From RUG13615 sp040307715 (lineage in GTDB: Bacteria > Bacillota > Clostridia > Peptostreptococcales > Anaerovoracaceae): a DNA stretch of 33,168 nt. Both the position numbers and the translations under genes were made by a program. A model generated the notes under the pieces. It did no database searches. It was not told the origin of the DNA and worked only from the letters and a program-made list of their open reading frames with translations. The stretch is from NCBI GenBank assembly GCA_040307715.1, contig JAWRJC010000143.1, positions 1-33,168 on the forward strand, in the 5' to 3' direction. Shown here one piece after another: positions 22,450 through 30,801 of the stretch; the stretch's first letter is position 1; every line of letters begins with the position of its first letter.

Positions 22450-22710
22450 ATGTCCAGTAAGAAAGGTGTATCGAGCTCCAAGAACGGCCGCGACTCTGAG
22501 TCGAAACGTCTTGGCGTCAAAGTCGGCAATGGCCAGTATGTCAGCGCAGGCAGCATCATCATGCGTCAGCGCGGCACGAAGATCCATCCGGGCAACAACG
22601 TCGGCATCGGCGGCGACGACACTCTGTTCGCCAAGATCGACGGTGCGGTCAAGTTCGAGAGAAAAGACAAGAAGCGTAAGCAGGTCAGCGTTTACGCCCA
22701 GGAGAACTAA
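22450..22710 (+). CDS. rpmA: 50S ribosomal protein L27
   Basis: L27 reaches the peptidyl-transferase centre with its N-terminus. The 86-aa sequence starts MSSKKGVSSSKNGRDSESKR, and the rest (LGVKVGNGQYVSAGSIIMRQRG, TKIHPGNNVGIGGDDTLFA) is typical. Most Bacillota L27 proteins have an N-terminal extension of about 9 residues ending FFA, removed by the Prp protease whose gene lies between rplU and rpmA. Here the ATG follows CGGAGG directly, no extension is encoded and no prp gene is present in the 26-nt gap. The mature N-terminus therefore arises as in E. coli. Confidence 0.97.
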   Translation: MSSKKGVSSSKNGRDSESKRLGVKVGNGQYVSAGSIIMRQRGTKIHPGNNVGIGGDDTLFAKIDGAVKFERKDKKRKQVSVYAQEN

Positions 22711-22724
22711 GAAAGACTGATGCG

Positions 22725-22752
22725 GAGCCCCTTTTCTAAAAGGGGCTCTTTT
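22725..22752 (+). terminator. Terminator or attenuator between rpmA and obgE
   Basis: GAGCCCCTTTT (22725-22735) pairs with AAAAGGGGCTC (22738-22748), followed by TTTT. It is a strong 10-11 bp stem only 21 nt before obgE, so obgE is either read by partial readthrough or from a promoter I could not identify. Confidence 0.85.
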
Positions 22753-22772
22753 ATGTTTAAAAAGGAGCAGAC

Positions 22773-24065
22773 ATGTTTGTCGACAGAGCGGTCATCACCA
22801 TCCGTTCCGGCAGGGGCGGCAATGGTGCGGTGACCTTCAGAAGAGAACCCTTCGTACCGGAAGGCGGTCCCGACGGCGGGGACGGCGGCAAGGGCGGCGA
22901 TATCGTCTTTGTGGCCGATCACAGCCTCAGGACATTGATGGATTTCCGGTACAGGACCAAATACGAAGCCGAGAACGGGCAGAACGGCATGCACAAGAAA
23001 AAGTACGGCAAAGCCGGACAGGATCTTGTCATCCGTGTTCCGGAAGGCACCCAGGTGTTCGATCAGGAGACCGGCCACCTTATGAAGGACCTCCTGCATG
23101 ACGGAGATTCTTTTGTGGCGGCAAAAGGCGGCAAGGGCGGTAAGGGAAATGTCCATTTCAAGAGTTCCGTGCGCCAGGCGCCCAATTTCGCGGAAGCCGG
23201 CGGTGAAGCTAGAGAACGGACCGTCATCCTCGAACTCAAACTGATCGCGGACGTCGGACTGGTGGGATTCCCCAACGTCGGGAAGTCCACGCTTCTTTCC
23301 GTGTCCTCGAAAGCCAAGCCGAAGATCGCCAATTATCACTTTACGACGATCGACCCCAACCTCGGTGTCGTACGTGTCGGGGACGACGGCTTTGTCATGG
23401 CGGACATCGCCGGTATCATTGAAGGCGCCAGTGAGGGTGCCGGGATGGGGTTCCGGTTCCTGAAGCACATCGAGCGTACCAAGGTGCTGATCCACGTCGT
23501 GGACGTTTCCGGCAGCGAAGGGCGCGATCCGATCGAAGATTTCGACAAGATCAACGCGGAGCTTGAGGCGTATTCGGCATCGCTCCTGAAAAAGCCGATG
23601 CTGGTGGCGGCGAACAAGATCGATCTTTTGCCCAATGATGATGACGAAACGCTCGACCGGTTCACGGATTACGTCGAAAGCAAAGGCTACCGCGTTTTCC
23701 CGGTCTCCGCACCGATCAACTACGGTACGGAAGAACTTCTGAAAGCGGCGCTCGAAGCGCTGGCACGCGCGGAAGAAGAACCGGACGAAGAGGTCGAAAT
23801 GTTCGACTTTGAACTGGAAGACAACGATCCGGACTACCGGACGATCCACATTGATCAGGATGAAGACGGAGCGTTTGTGCTCTCCGGCAAACAACTGATG
23901 AAGATCTTCCGCTCGACCAACTTCTACGATATGGGGTCGCTGCGGTATCTCTATAAGTACATCGAAAAAAGCGGCATCATCGCTGAACTCAGGGAAATGG
24001 GGCTCGAGGAGGGCGACACCATCCGGATCGATGATTTTGAATTCGAGTATGTGGACGAGTTTTAG
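22773..24065 (+). CDS. obgE: Obg family GTPase
   Basis: ObgE/CgtA is an essential GTPase in 50S assembly and stress response. The 430-aa protein has three domains. The Gly-rich Obg fold is at about residues 1-158 (FVPEGGPDGGDGGKGGD, AAKGGKGGKGN). The G domain has G1 GFPNVGKS (165-172), the Obg-type switch NYHFTTIDPNLGVV, DIAG (211-214) and NKID (281-284). The C-terminal OCT domain is at about 355-430 (FVLSGKQLMKIF). The acidic linker between the last two (EEPDEEVEMFDFELED) is usual. AAGGAG precedes the ATG. Its place after rplU-rpmA is the standard bacterial order. Confidence 0.97.
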   Translation: MFVDRAVITIRSGRGGNGAVTFRREPFVPEGGPDGGDGGKGGDIVFVADHSLRTLMDFRYRTKYEAENGQNGMHKKKYGKAGQDLVIRVPEGTQVFDQETGHLMKDLLHDGDSFVAAKGGKGGKGNVHFKSSVRQAPNFAEAGGEARERTVILELKLIADVGLVGFPNVGKSTLLSVSSKAKPKIANYHFTTIDPNLGVVRVGDDGFVMADIAGIIEGASEGAGMGFRFLKHIERTKVLIHVVDVSGSEGRDPIEDFDKINAELEAYSASLLKKPMLVAANKIDLLPNDDDETLDRFTDYVESKGYRVFPVSAPINYGTEELLKAALEALARAEEEPDEEVEMFDFELEDNDPDYRTIHIDQDEDGAFVLSGKQLMKIFRSTNFYDMGSLRYLYKYIEKSGIIAELREMGLEEGDTIRIDDFEFEYVDEF

Positions 24066-24097
24066 CAGACGGCAGGCGTTGAAAGGAAAGGTCATCC

Positions 24098-24679
24098 ATG
24101 ACCGCAGCGAAGACAGATAACGGGAATAGAGTGAATGTGCCGGACCTCGATGAATGCAGGAAGATCCTGGCGGACTACGGAACGCCTGAGCATGTGATCC
24201 GGCATTGCGAGGCAGTCGCGCACTGCGCACTGGTCATTGGCCGCGCACTCAATGTGAGAGGGTATCATCTGGACCTCGATCTGGTGCAGGCGGCAGGGCT
24301 TCTGCACGATGTCGCGCGCGTCGAACAGGATCATCAGAAGGCCGGTGCGTCTCTTCTTGCGCGTCTCGGGTATCCGGAAGTAGCATCGATCATCAGCGTA
24401 CATATGACGTATCCTGCTTTCCACGCGGTCGATGCGTTCGATGAGACCGATCTCGTCTGCCTGGGGGACCGCCTTTGCAAATTCGATGAATACGTGGGGC
24501 TGGAGGAGCGGATGGATTATATCCTCGATAAGTTCAAGGGCAACGAGGAAGCGCGCCGCACCATTCTGGCCAATAAAAGAAAGGTCGCTGTCACGATGCA
24601 GGAACTGCGTGAACGTCTAGGCATGTCTGTCGACGAACTGATGGCGCAGCATCCGATCAGCGAAGAGGGGTGGCACTAA
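24098..24679 (+). CDS. HD-domain protein (putative phosphohydrolase)
   Basis: This 193-aa protein has an HD-type metal-dependent fold: His in VIRHCEAVAHCA, the HD doublet in AAGLLHDVARVEQDHQKAG, a further His in ISVHMTYP and Asp in CLGDRLCKFDE. HD enzymes hydrolyse phosphoesters, often of nucleotides, but the substrate cannot be read from the sequence. It begins 32 nt after obgE. Its stop TAA abuts the ATG of the radical SAM gene without a spacer, so translation is probably coupled. The N-terminal 15 residues are polar and variable; no other start has a better ribosome site. In some genomes Obg neighbours include nadD-yqeK; this is not clearly YqeK, though the fold is similar. Confidence 0.8.
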   Translation: MTAAKTDNGNRVNVPDLDECRKILADYGTPEHVIRHCEAVAHCALVIGRALNVRGYHLDLDLVQAAGLLHDVARVEQDHQKAGASLLARLGYPEVASIISVHMTYPAFHAVDAFDETDLVCLGDRLCKFDEYVGLEERMDYILDKFKGNEEARRTILANKRKVAVTMQELRERLGMSVDELMAQHPISEEGWH

Positions 24680-26533
24680 ATGGGAGCGATCCATATCGAG
24701 TCCCTGCTCAAAAAAGTCGAAAAGCCCGGCCGGTACATCGGCGGGGAGTTCAATGAGATCCGCAAGGACCATGCGTCCGTGGGGACGACGTTTGCGTTCG
24801 CTTTTCCGGATCTTTACGAGATCGGCATGTCCTACATGGGGATGCAGATCCTTTACAATATCATCAACCACGAGGACGATCTTCTGTGCGAACGCGTCTT
24901 TGCGCCTGCGGTCGACATGGAATCGCTGATGCGCGCGGAGAATGTTCCGCTTTTTGCTCTGGAGAGCAAGACTCCTGTCAGGGAGTTCGATGTGCTTGGC
25001 TTTACGCTGCAGTACGAGATGTCCTTCACGAATATGCTCAACATGCTGGATCTGGCAGGCATTCCGCTCCATGCGGAAGACAGGGACGAGACTTTCCCGC
25101 TGGTTATTGCAGGCGGCCCCTGCGCATACGATCCTGAGCCTCTGGCTTGCTTTGTGGACGCTTTTCTCATCGGGGACGGGGAAGAGAACCTCCCGGCGTT
25201 CCTGCGGCTGTACGGCGAGTATAAGGCGCAAGGGAGGTCCAAAGAGGCGTTTCTAAAGGCAGCTGCCGCGATCGAAGGCGTTTATGTACCGCGGTTCTAC
25301 CAGCCGGTCTATCACGAAGACGGCACGCTGAAAGAGGTCCGCAAACTGTATGCCGGGGCACCGGACCGCGTCCGCAAGGCGCTGGTCAAGGAACTGGATC
25401 TGGCAGAGTATCCCGTAAGACCGCTCGTTCCGATGATCGAGATCGTACAGGACAGGGCGGTCGTGGAGCTGTTCCGCGGCTGCACGAGGGGCTGCCGTTT
25501 CTGCCAGGCGGGGATGATCTACAGGCCGGTGCGCGAACGGTCACCGGAGAAGATCTTCGGGATCGCAGATCAGATCACGAAGAATACCGGGCAGGATGAA
25601 ATGACACTGCTGTCGCTGTCCACTTCCGACTACTCGCATTTCGAAGATATGGCGACGGATCTGATCGATCTGTGCACCGAACGGCACGTCGGTCTTTCGC
25701 TGCCCAGTCTCAGACTCGACAGTTTCAGTTTCAAGGTCCTGAACGAGATCCAAAAGTACCGGAAATCCGGTCTGACGTTCGCACCGGAGGCGGGTACGCA
25801 GCGTCTGCGTAACGTCATCAACAAGAACATCACCGAAGAGAATATTTTCAGCAGCGTCCGGCAGGCGATCGAGCTCGGCTGGAAGCATATCAAGTTCTAC
25901 TTCATGATGGGGCTTCCCGGTGAAACACTGGAAGACCTCGACGGTATCGCGGACATCGCCCGCAGGGTGATGCAGCTCAACCGCGAGATGCATGTAGATA
26001 AAGGCAACCGCTTCAACGTGACCGTGAGCGTCAGCAATTTCGTTCCCAAAGCGCACACGCCGTTCCAATGGGCGCCGCAGGATGCTGATTTCACGGAGAA
26101 ACACGACTATCTGTCCGCAAAAATGAAGATCAAGGGCGTTTCCTTCCATTATCATGATGATCCCGTCAGCCGGCTGGAAGGTGTTTTTGCGCGCGGGGAC
26201 AGACGGACGGGATACTTCCTCGAGGAAGCGTGGAAGAACGGCTGCAAGTTCGACAGTTGGTCGGAGCAGTATAATGCGGAGGGCTGGCAGAAAGCGGAGG
26301 ATGCATTCCGCGAAAAGTACGGGTACGGTACGGCGTTCTACCGGACGAGACAGCGTTCGTACGATGAACTGCTGCCCTGGGACATCGTGGACTGCGGCGT
26401 CAGCAAGGCGTTCCTGATGCGGGAGATGGAAAAAGCAAAGCAGGCGGTCACGACCGATGACTGCCGGATCCGCTGCAACGGCTGCGGTGTGAATACATGG
26501 ACGGACTGTCCGCTGGAGGGCATCCATGGCTAG
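24680..26533 (+). CDS. Radical SAM protein, TIGR03960 family
   Basis: This 617-aa protein belongs to the TIGR03960 family of B12-binding-domain-like radical SAM proteins, whose function is not known. Residues 1 to about 190 form the corrinoid-type Rossmann region (FPDLYEIGMSYMGMQILYNI). The radical SAM [4Fe-4S] motif is CTRGCRFC, near residue 275. It is followed by SLSTSDYSHFED and FAPEAGTQRLRNVINKNITE, typical of this branch. A C-terminal CNGCG...C segment could bind metal. The gene is fused to its neighbours by overlap: it starts right after the HD gene and overlaps the next gene by 8 nt. This pairing with a DUF2344 gene, near rplU-rpmA-obg, is common in Clostridia. Confidence 0.93.
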   Translation: MGAIHIESLLKKVEKPGRYIGGEFNEIRKDHASVGTTFAFAFPDLYEIGMSYMGMQILYNIINHEDDLLCERVFAPAVDMESLMRAENVPLFALESKTPVREFDVLGFTLQYEMSFTNMLNMLDLAGIPLHAEDRDETFPLVIAGGPCAYDPEPLACFVDAFLIGDGEENLPAFLRLYGEYKAQGRSKEAFLKAAAAIEGVYVPRFYQPVYHEDGTLKEVRKLYAGAPDRVRKALVKELDLAEYPVRPLVPMIEIVQDRAVVELFRGCTRGCRFCQAGMIYRPVRERSPEKIFGIADQITKNTGQDEMTLLSLSTSDYSHFEDMATDLIDLCTERHVGLSLPSLRLDSFSFKVLNEIQKYRKSGLTFAPEAGTQRLRNVINKNITEENIFSSVRQAIELGWKHIKFYFMMGLPGETLEDLDGIADIARRVMQLNREMHVDKGNRFNVTVSVSNFVPKAHTPFQWAPQDADFTEKHDYLSAKMKIKGVSFHYHDDPVSRLEGVFARGDRRTGYFLEEAWKNGCKFDSWSEQYNAEGWQKAEDAFREKYGYGTAFYRTRQRSYDELLPWDIVDCGVSKAFLMREMEKAKQAVTTDDCRIRCNGCGVNTWTDCPLEGIHG

Positions 26534-27206
26534 ATACTATCTGATCTTTTCAAAATCCGGCTATGCCGTTTATACTTCCCATCTCGACATGCAGCGTTTC
26601 TTCAAGCGCGCGTTTGCGCGGGCGCAGATCGAGCTGGCGTTTTCCAACGGGTTCAATCCGCACCCGAAGATGAGTTTCGCGCAGCCGCTGTCGCTCGGGT
26701 ACAGCAGCCAGAGCGAGTATCTGGAATTCCAGACAAAGGACGAACTGCCCGCGGAAGAGATCAAATCCCGTCTTTGCGGCGTCATGCCGGAAGGGATCGG
26801 CGTGCTCGATGTCAGATGTCTTCCGGACAGCGGGAAGAGTCTGGCCGCAATGTGCACAGCGGCTTCATACAGGATCTTCATCCGCTGGGACAGGGAAGAG
26901 ATGGGCTGCAGTGCGGACCATTTCGATATGCGTGGTTTTCTGAGGCAGGAGAAGATCCTCGTGTTCAAACGGATGAAGAAAAAGAAGGAACCGCAGGAAG
27001 TCGACATCAGAGGCAAGATCCGGGAAATCGAGTGGGCAGTACAAGACAATATTTTGATTATGTCTACTGTTTTAGACGCAGGAAGCGATTCCAATCTCTC
27101 TCCGGATCTGCTGATCAAGGCGATCGGACGGTACGCCGGTGTTGAGATACCGCCTGAAAATGTTGAAATCACAAGGGTTTCTATGACGCTGGACGGCCTC
27201 GAATAA
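26526..27206 (+). CDS. TIGR03936/DUF2344 radical-SAM-associated protein
   Basis: This 226-aa protein is the usual partner of the TIGR03960 radical SAM protein; in some bacteria the two are fused. The N-terminus MARYYLIFSKSGYAVYTSHLD followed by MQRFFKRAFARA and AFSNGFNPHPKMSFAQPLSLG is the DUF2344 signature. No enzymatic motif is evident; it probably helps the radical SAM enzyme with its substrate. It overlaps the radical SAM gene by 8 nt, a sign of coupled synthesis. The later part (residues 140-160) is rich in Lys/Arg. It is the last gene of the operon; the hairpin at 27242-27290 follows. Confidence 0.92.
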   Translation: MARYYLIFSKSGYAVYTSHLDMQRFFKRAFARAQIELAFSNGFNPHPKMSFAQPLSLGYSSQSEYLEFQTKDELPAEEIKSRLCGVMPEGIGVLDVRCLPDSGKSLAAMCTAASYRIFIRWDREEMGCSADHFDMRGFLRQEKILVFKRMKKKKEPQEVDIRGKIREIEWAVQDNILIMSTVLDAGSDSNLSPDLLIKAIGRYAGVEIPPENVEITRVSMTLDGLE

Positions 27207-27232
27207 CCCCTCGCACAAAAGAATTACAAATA

Positions 27233-27261
27233 TTGACAGATAGCCTCCGTGGCTGTAAGAT
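27233..27261 (+). promoter_or_regulatory. Sigma-A promoter of comEA
   Basis: TTGACA (27233-27238), a 17-nt spacer and TAAGAT (27256-27261) give a good promoter, with transcription expected near 27268. The left arm of the hairpin at 27242-27290 lies in its spacer and would be absent from this promoter's own message. Confidence 0.75.
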
Positions 27262-27290
27262 TTTGACAAATCTACAGAACGGAGGCTTTT
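27242..27290 (+). terminator. Long hairpin covering the comEA ribosome site, terminator-like
   Basis: AGCCTCCGT (27242-27250) pairs with ACGGAGGCT (27279-27287), CTGT with ACAG (27253-27256 with 27274-27277), and AGATTT with AAATCT (27258-27263 with 27268-27273). That makes about 19 bp, ending in TTTT. In transcripts coming from upstream it would terminate transcription or hide the GGAGG (27281-27285) of comEA. Confidence 0.8.
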
Positions 27291-27938
27291 ATGATGCAGG
27301 AATTACTCAAAAGCGAGTTCTTCGCGGTCCACAGGGAAAAGATCATCAAGGGAGCAGTCATAGGTCTGATCGTCTTGGCTGCCGTCATCGTTTTTGCGTT
27401 CCATACCGGCAGCAAAGAGCCGGTCGAACTGACGGAACAGCCTGCTGTGAACGCGGCGGAAGAAGAGACCGGAGAGACTGAACGGCTTGAAGAATCCGCA
27501 GCGATCGTCGTTGTCGATGTCGCAGGGGCTGTTCTTTCACCTTCTGTCGTCCATCTTAAGGAAGGCGCCAGAGTGGAAGACGCGATCGCGGCGGCGGGCG
27601 GACTTGCAGAGGACGCTGATGTCAGCCAGATCAATCGTGCTGCTGTCCTTCATGACGGGGAAAAACTATATATTCCCGCGGTTGGAGAAGATGTGACAGT
27701 GGTGCCGCCCGTGCCTGCTGCAGACGGCACGGGCGAAGATGGTGCGATGCTGGTCAACATCAATACGGCGACCACTGAGGAACTGGAATCACTGAAAGGC
27801 GTGGGGCCGGTGACTGCCGCGAAGATCATCGAGTATCGAACGGTCTACGGTGCGTTCGAGACGATCGAAGATATCAAAAATGTGGACGGGATCGGGGAAA
27901 AGACGTTCGAAGGATTGAAAGATCAGATCACGGTGTGA
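27291..27938 (+). CDS. comEA: ComEA-type competence protein (SLBB plus helix-hairpin-helix)
   Basis: This 215-aa membrane-anchored DNA receptor would bind double-stranded DNA outside the cell for uptake. A single membrane helix spans about residues 20-38 (GAVIGLIVLAAVIVFAFHTG), followed by an acidic linker. The SLBB domain is at about 71-130 (VVDVAGAVLSPSVVHLKEGA, GGLAEDADVSQINRA). The C-terminal double helix-hairpin-helix is at 153-215 (NINTATTEELESLKGVGPVTA and NVDGIGEKTFEGLK). Two ATG codons (27291, 27294) follow GGAGG. No comEC, comFA or other competence genes are in the window. The upstream hairpin and its own promoter separate it from the radical SAM operon. Confidence 0.93.
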   Translation: MMQELLKSEFFAVHREKIIKGAVIGLIVLAAVIVFAFHTGSKEPVELTEQPAVNAAEEETGETERLEESAAIVVVDVAGAVLSPSVVHLKEGARVEDAIAAAGGLAEDADVSQINRAAVLHDGEKLYIPAVGEDVTVVPPVPAADGTGEDGAMLVNINTATTEELESLKGVGPVTAAKIIEYRTVYGAFETIEDIKNVDGIGEKTFEGLKDQITV

Positions 27939-28008
27939 CTTCTGGTATACGAAATGAATAAGAAAGAGAAAGAATGACCGGAATGGGAATGAGAAAGGAG
28001 AATAACGA

Positions 28009-30681
28009 ATGAAGAATGAGAGACGCAGGCAGGCGCGGTTAAGATGCTTTCTGTGGCTGCTGGCAGCCCTTCTGATCGGGCAGCTGGCAATGCCGTTTTC
28101 AGGGGTGCTGCGTGCCGGACATCAGGTGTTTGCGGATACGCCGGAGACCGCCCGGTTTGAGCTGGATGTATCGGATGACATGATCTATTACGGGGACTGG
28201 TTCACCAGACTGATGCGGTTCCGGTACCAGGACACCGGAGAGACGGAACGCGCGTACTGTATGAACCCGGAACTGTATCCGCCGCGGGAAGGTACCCATA
28301 CAGCGACGATCTACAACTACAGGAACGTGCCGGATCATTACCGCGCGCTGTGGAAAGCGCTGTATTATCTGGAAGGTGGTCCGGGATACCCGCTCGTCGC
28401 GGATGTGTGGGACAGTGTTTATCACTACGATCCTGCGCATCCGGATGCCTGGTCGTCTGCAAGAGCGCAGGCATACGCGCTTTCCCACATGGTGGTCTCC
28501 GATCTGTCACCGGTCGGCTCGAGCGGTGCGACGGGGGCGGGAGGGACCTATCTGCGTCTTGAAAACGCTATGATCGAGAGGATCAAAACGATGCCCGATC
28601 CACCGAAGACGTTCCAGATCGCGGTGTATGTATCGGGCAGCGATCTGCAGAACCTGACCGGATACTGTGCGCCGCTGAGTGTGACCGGAACGCTTAGGCT
28701 GACCAAACGCGGTACGGAAACCGCGCTGACGGAGGATAACCCCGCCTACACGCTGGCAGGGGCGGAATACGGTGTTTATCTGGATGCCGGCTGCACCTCC
28801 AAAGCCGCTTCGTTCACCACGGATAAATCCGGTAAAACGGACGAATTGACGCTGGAAGAAGGAACGTACTATGTGCGCGAGGACAAGGCGTCCCGTGGCT
28901 ATGTGCCGGACAAGACCGTGCATCAGGCTGTCATAGAGGCAGACGAGACGACGGAGATCGTTTCGGAAGAGGTTCCGCAGCGCGCCGTCTTGGAATGGCT
29001 TCTGTTCAAAACGGACAAAGAATCCGGCAAAGCTGTTCCCAAAGGCAGTGCTTCGCTGGAAGGGGCTGTCTTCGAGGTGCGCTGGTACGCGGGGCAGTAT
29101 GACAGCGCAGAAGCCGCCGCGAAGGACGGCGCGAAGTGCCGCACCTGGCAGTTCCGAACGGACGGGGACGGCCGCATTGCGTATGCGGATCCTTATAAAA
29201 CGGACGGGGATGCGCTGTTCTATGATGCGCATGGCACAGCTGTGCTGCCCTGCGGTCTGCTGGTCGTCCGGGAAGTGACAGCCCCGGCCGGATACCTGAC
29301 GGATCAGGAGAGCAGACAGATCAGGATCTCTCCGGTCAGTGGACTGACGGACCCTGTGATTCCCGCTGATCAGATTGGTCAGATGCCGTCCGTTCCGGAA
29401 CAGGTCATGCGCGGCGGATTCCGCTTTAACAAACTGAAAGAAGGCAGTGCGGAAGCAGTTGCGATGGTCCCGTTCAGGGTCACGTCCGAGACGACCGGCG
29501 AGCAGCATATCCTGGTCACGGACGCGAATGGTATCGCAGATACCGAAAGCGTTTCTCATACAAGGAACTGCAATGCGAATGACGATGCCGTCTCTGCGGA
29601 TGGGATCCCGGATGAGACTGCTCTTGATCCGTCCGCGGGCGTCTGGTTTTACGGATACGGGGAAGGCGGCGAGGAAAACGGGGCGCCGGAAGATGCGAAG
29701 AAAGCGCTCCCGTACGATACTTATCTGGTCGAGGAGCTTCCCTGCAGTGTGAACAAGGGATACCGGCCGGCTGTTTTCCGGGTCAGGATCGATCGGGATA
29801 AGGTGGTCATCGACCGCGGCACGGTGACGGACTACAAAGATATCACGATCATCGGAACGACGGCTGTCTGCAAGGAGACAGCGTCGCATTACGCGCCGCA
29901 GACAGGCCTGGTGACGATCACGGACACCGTGCGGTATGAAGGCGCGCAGCCCGGTGAAAAGTACCGCATGGAGGGTGTTCTGATGGATCGTGAGACAGGT
30001 GAACCGGTCCTGGCAGACGGGGAACCGGTTACAGTTTCCAAAGAGTATACGGCGCTGTACAGAGATGGTGCGTTCCGGATGACATTTGAGGTCGATGCAG
30101 CTGAACTGACGGGGCATACGACGGTCGTCTATGAAACGCTGTACCGGGATGATGTATCTGTAGCAGAGCATAAAGATATCGACGATGAAGGACAGACCGT
30201 GCGGTTCCCGTCTATTGCGACGCAAGCAGCAAGGACAGAGGATGGGCTGGTCATCGACCACGTGACGTACAGCGGACTGCAGGCAGGAGAGACGTACACC
30301 ATGACAGCGCACCTTATGGATCCGGACAGCGGAGAAGAAATCAAAGACGTGGAAGGCAGCCTGGTATTCACGCCGGAGACGGACAGCGGCACAGTCGATG
30401 TGCCGATCGATGTGACCGGTGCGGGCAGCGGATTCAGGGTCGTCTTTGAACAGTGCACACTGGAAGGGGAGCTGATCGCATCGCATGAGGATGCTTCCTG
30501 TAAAGAACAGACCGTCCTGCTGCCGGAGAAACCGGCAACGCCGGTGCCGCAGAAAAACCATTCTGTGCCGCGTACCGGTGATCCGGCGGGCAGCGCAGCC
30601 TGGTGGTGTCTGCTCGGGGCGGCTGTGGTGCTGGCAACGGCAGGATTTGCCAGACGGACTGCCGCAAACGGGAAAGAGTAG
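28009..30681 (+). CDS. Sortase-anchored TQXA/SpaA/VaFE surface protein
   Basis: This 890-aa adhesin-like wall protein has a signal peptide at 1-42 (cleavage after VFA). A thioester (TQXA) domain, about 45-215, has Cys84 in AYCMNP and Gln154 in RAQAYALS as the likely bond partners, with Ala instead of the usual Thr before Gln. Prealbumin-like SpaA domains follow at about 222-322 and 325-445, with Lys in RLTKRG and Glu in VREDKAS and VREVTAPAGY for isopeptide bonds, and a further domain at 467-612. Two VaFE repeats are at about 616-735 and 736-838, ending VSVAEHKDIDDEGQTV and ELIASHEDASCKEQTV. The C-terminal sorting signal is VPRTG (853-857), a hydrophobic stretch, and a basic tail. AAAGGAG precedes the ATG. 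No sortase gene and no clear promoter are nearby. Confidence 0.93.
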   Translation: MKNERRRQARLRCFLWLLAALLIGQLAMPFSGVLRAGHQVFADTPETARFELDVSDDMIYYGDWFTRLMRFRYQDTGETERAYCMNPELYPPREGTHTATIYNYRNVPDHYRALWKALYYLEGGPGYPLVADVWDSVYHYDPAHPDAWSSARAQAYALSHMVVSDLSPVGSSGATGAGGTYLRLENAMIERIKTMPDPPKTFQIAVYVSGSDLQNLTGYCAPLSVTGTLRLTKRGTETALTEDNPAYTLAGAEYGVYLDAGCTSKAASFTTDKSGKTDELTLEEGTYYVREDKASRGYVPDKTVHQAVIEADETTEIVSEEVPQRAVLEWLLFKTDKESGKAVPKGSASLEGAVFEVRWYAGQYDSAEAAAKDGAKCRTWQFRTDGDGRIAYADPYKTDGDALFYDAHGTAVLPCGLLVVREVTAPAGYLTDQESRQIRISPVSGLTDPVIPADQIGQMPSVPEQVMRGGFRFNKLKEGSAEAVAMVPFRVTSETTGEQHILVTDANGIADTESVSHTRNCNANDDAVSADGIPDETALDPSAGVWFYGYGEGGEENGAPEDAKKALPYDTYLVEELPCSVNKGYRPAVFRVRIDRDKVVIDRGTVTDYKDITIIGTTAVCKETASHYAPQTGLVTITDTVRYEGAQPGEKYRMEGVLMDRETGEPVLADGEPVTVSKEYTALYRDGAFRMTFEVDAAELTGHTTVVYETLYRDDVSVAEHKDIDDEGQTVRFPSIATQAARTEDGLVIDHVTYSGLQAGETYTMTAHLMDPDSGEEIKDVEGSLVFTPETDSGTVDVPIDVTGAGSGFRVVFEQCTLEGELIASHEDASCKEQTVLLPEKPATPVPQKNHSVPRTGDPAGSAAWWCLLGAAVVLATAGFARRTAANGKE

Positions 30682-30745
30682 GCGAAAGCCGGACAGCCCG
30701 GGGTCCCGGCGCGCGGGCAATCAAACAGACCCTCCTATCAAAATA

Positions 30746-30774
30746 TTGACTGGACCTGTCTCCGCAAGTATAAT
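30746..30774 (+). promoter_or_regulatory. Sigma-A promoter of the DUF896 gene
   Basis: TTGACT (30746-30751), a 17-nt spacer and a perfect TATAAT (30769-30774) form one of the best promoters in the window, 27 nt before the start codon. A message from it would have a leader of about 20 nt. Confidence 0.85.
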
Positions 30775-30801
30775 CAACTGGCAAAGGAGGCAGGTCTTGT
30801 C

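Noticed and set aside
28507..30720. A long open frame (over 700 codons) on the strand opposite the surface protein gene.
   Set aside because: It is Arg/His/Cys-rich with no recognisable domain, has no ribosome site, and mirrors the codon bias of the real gene. The plus-strand protein has clear domains from end to end.
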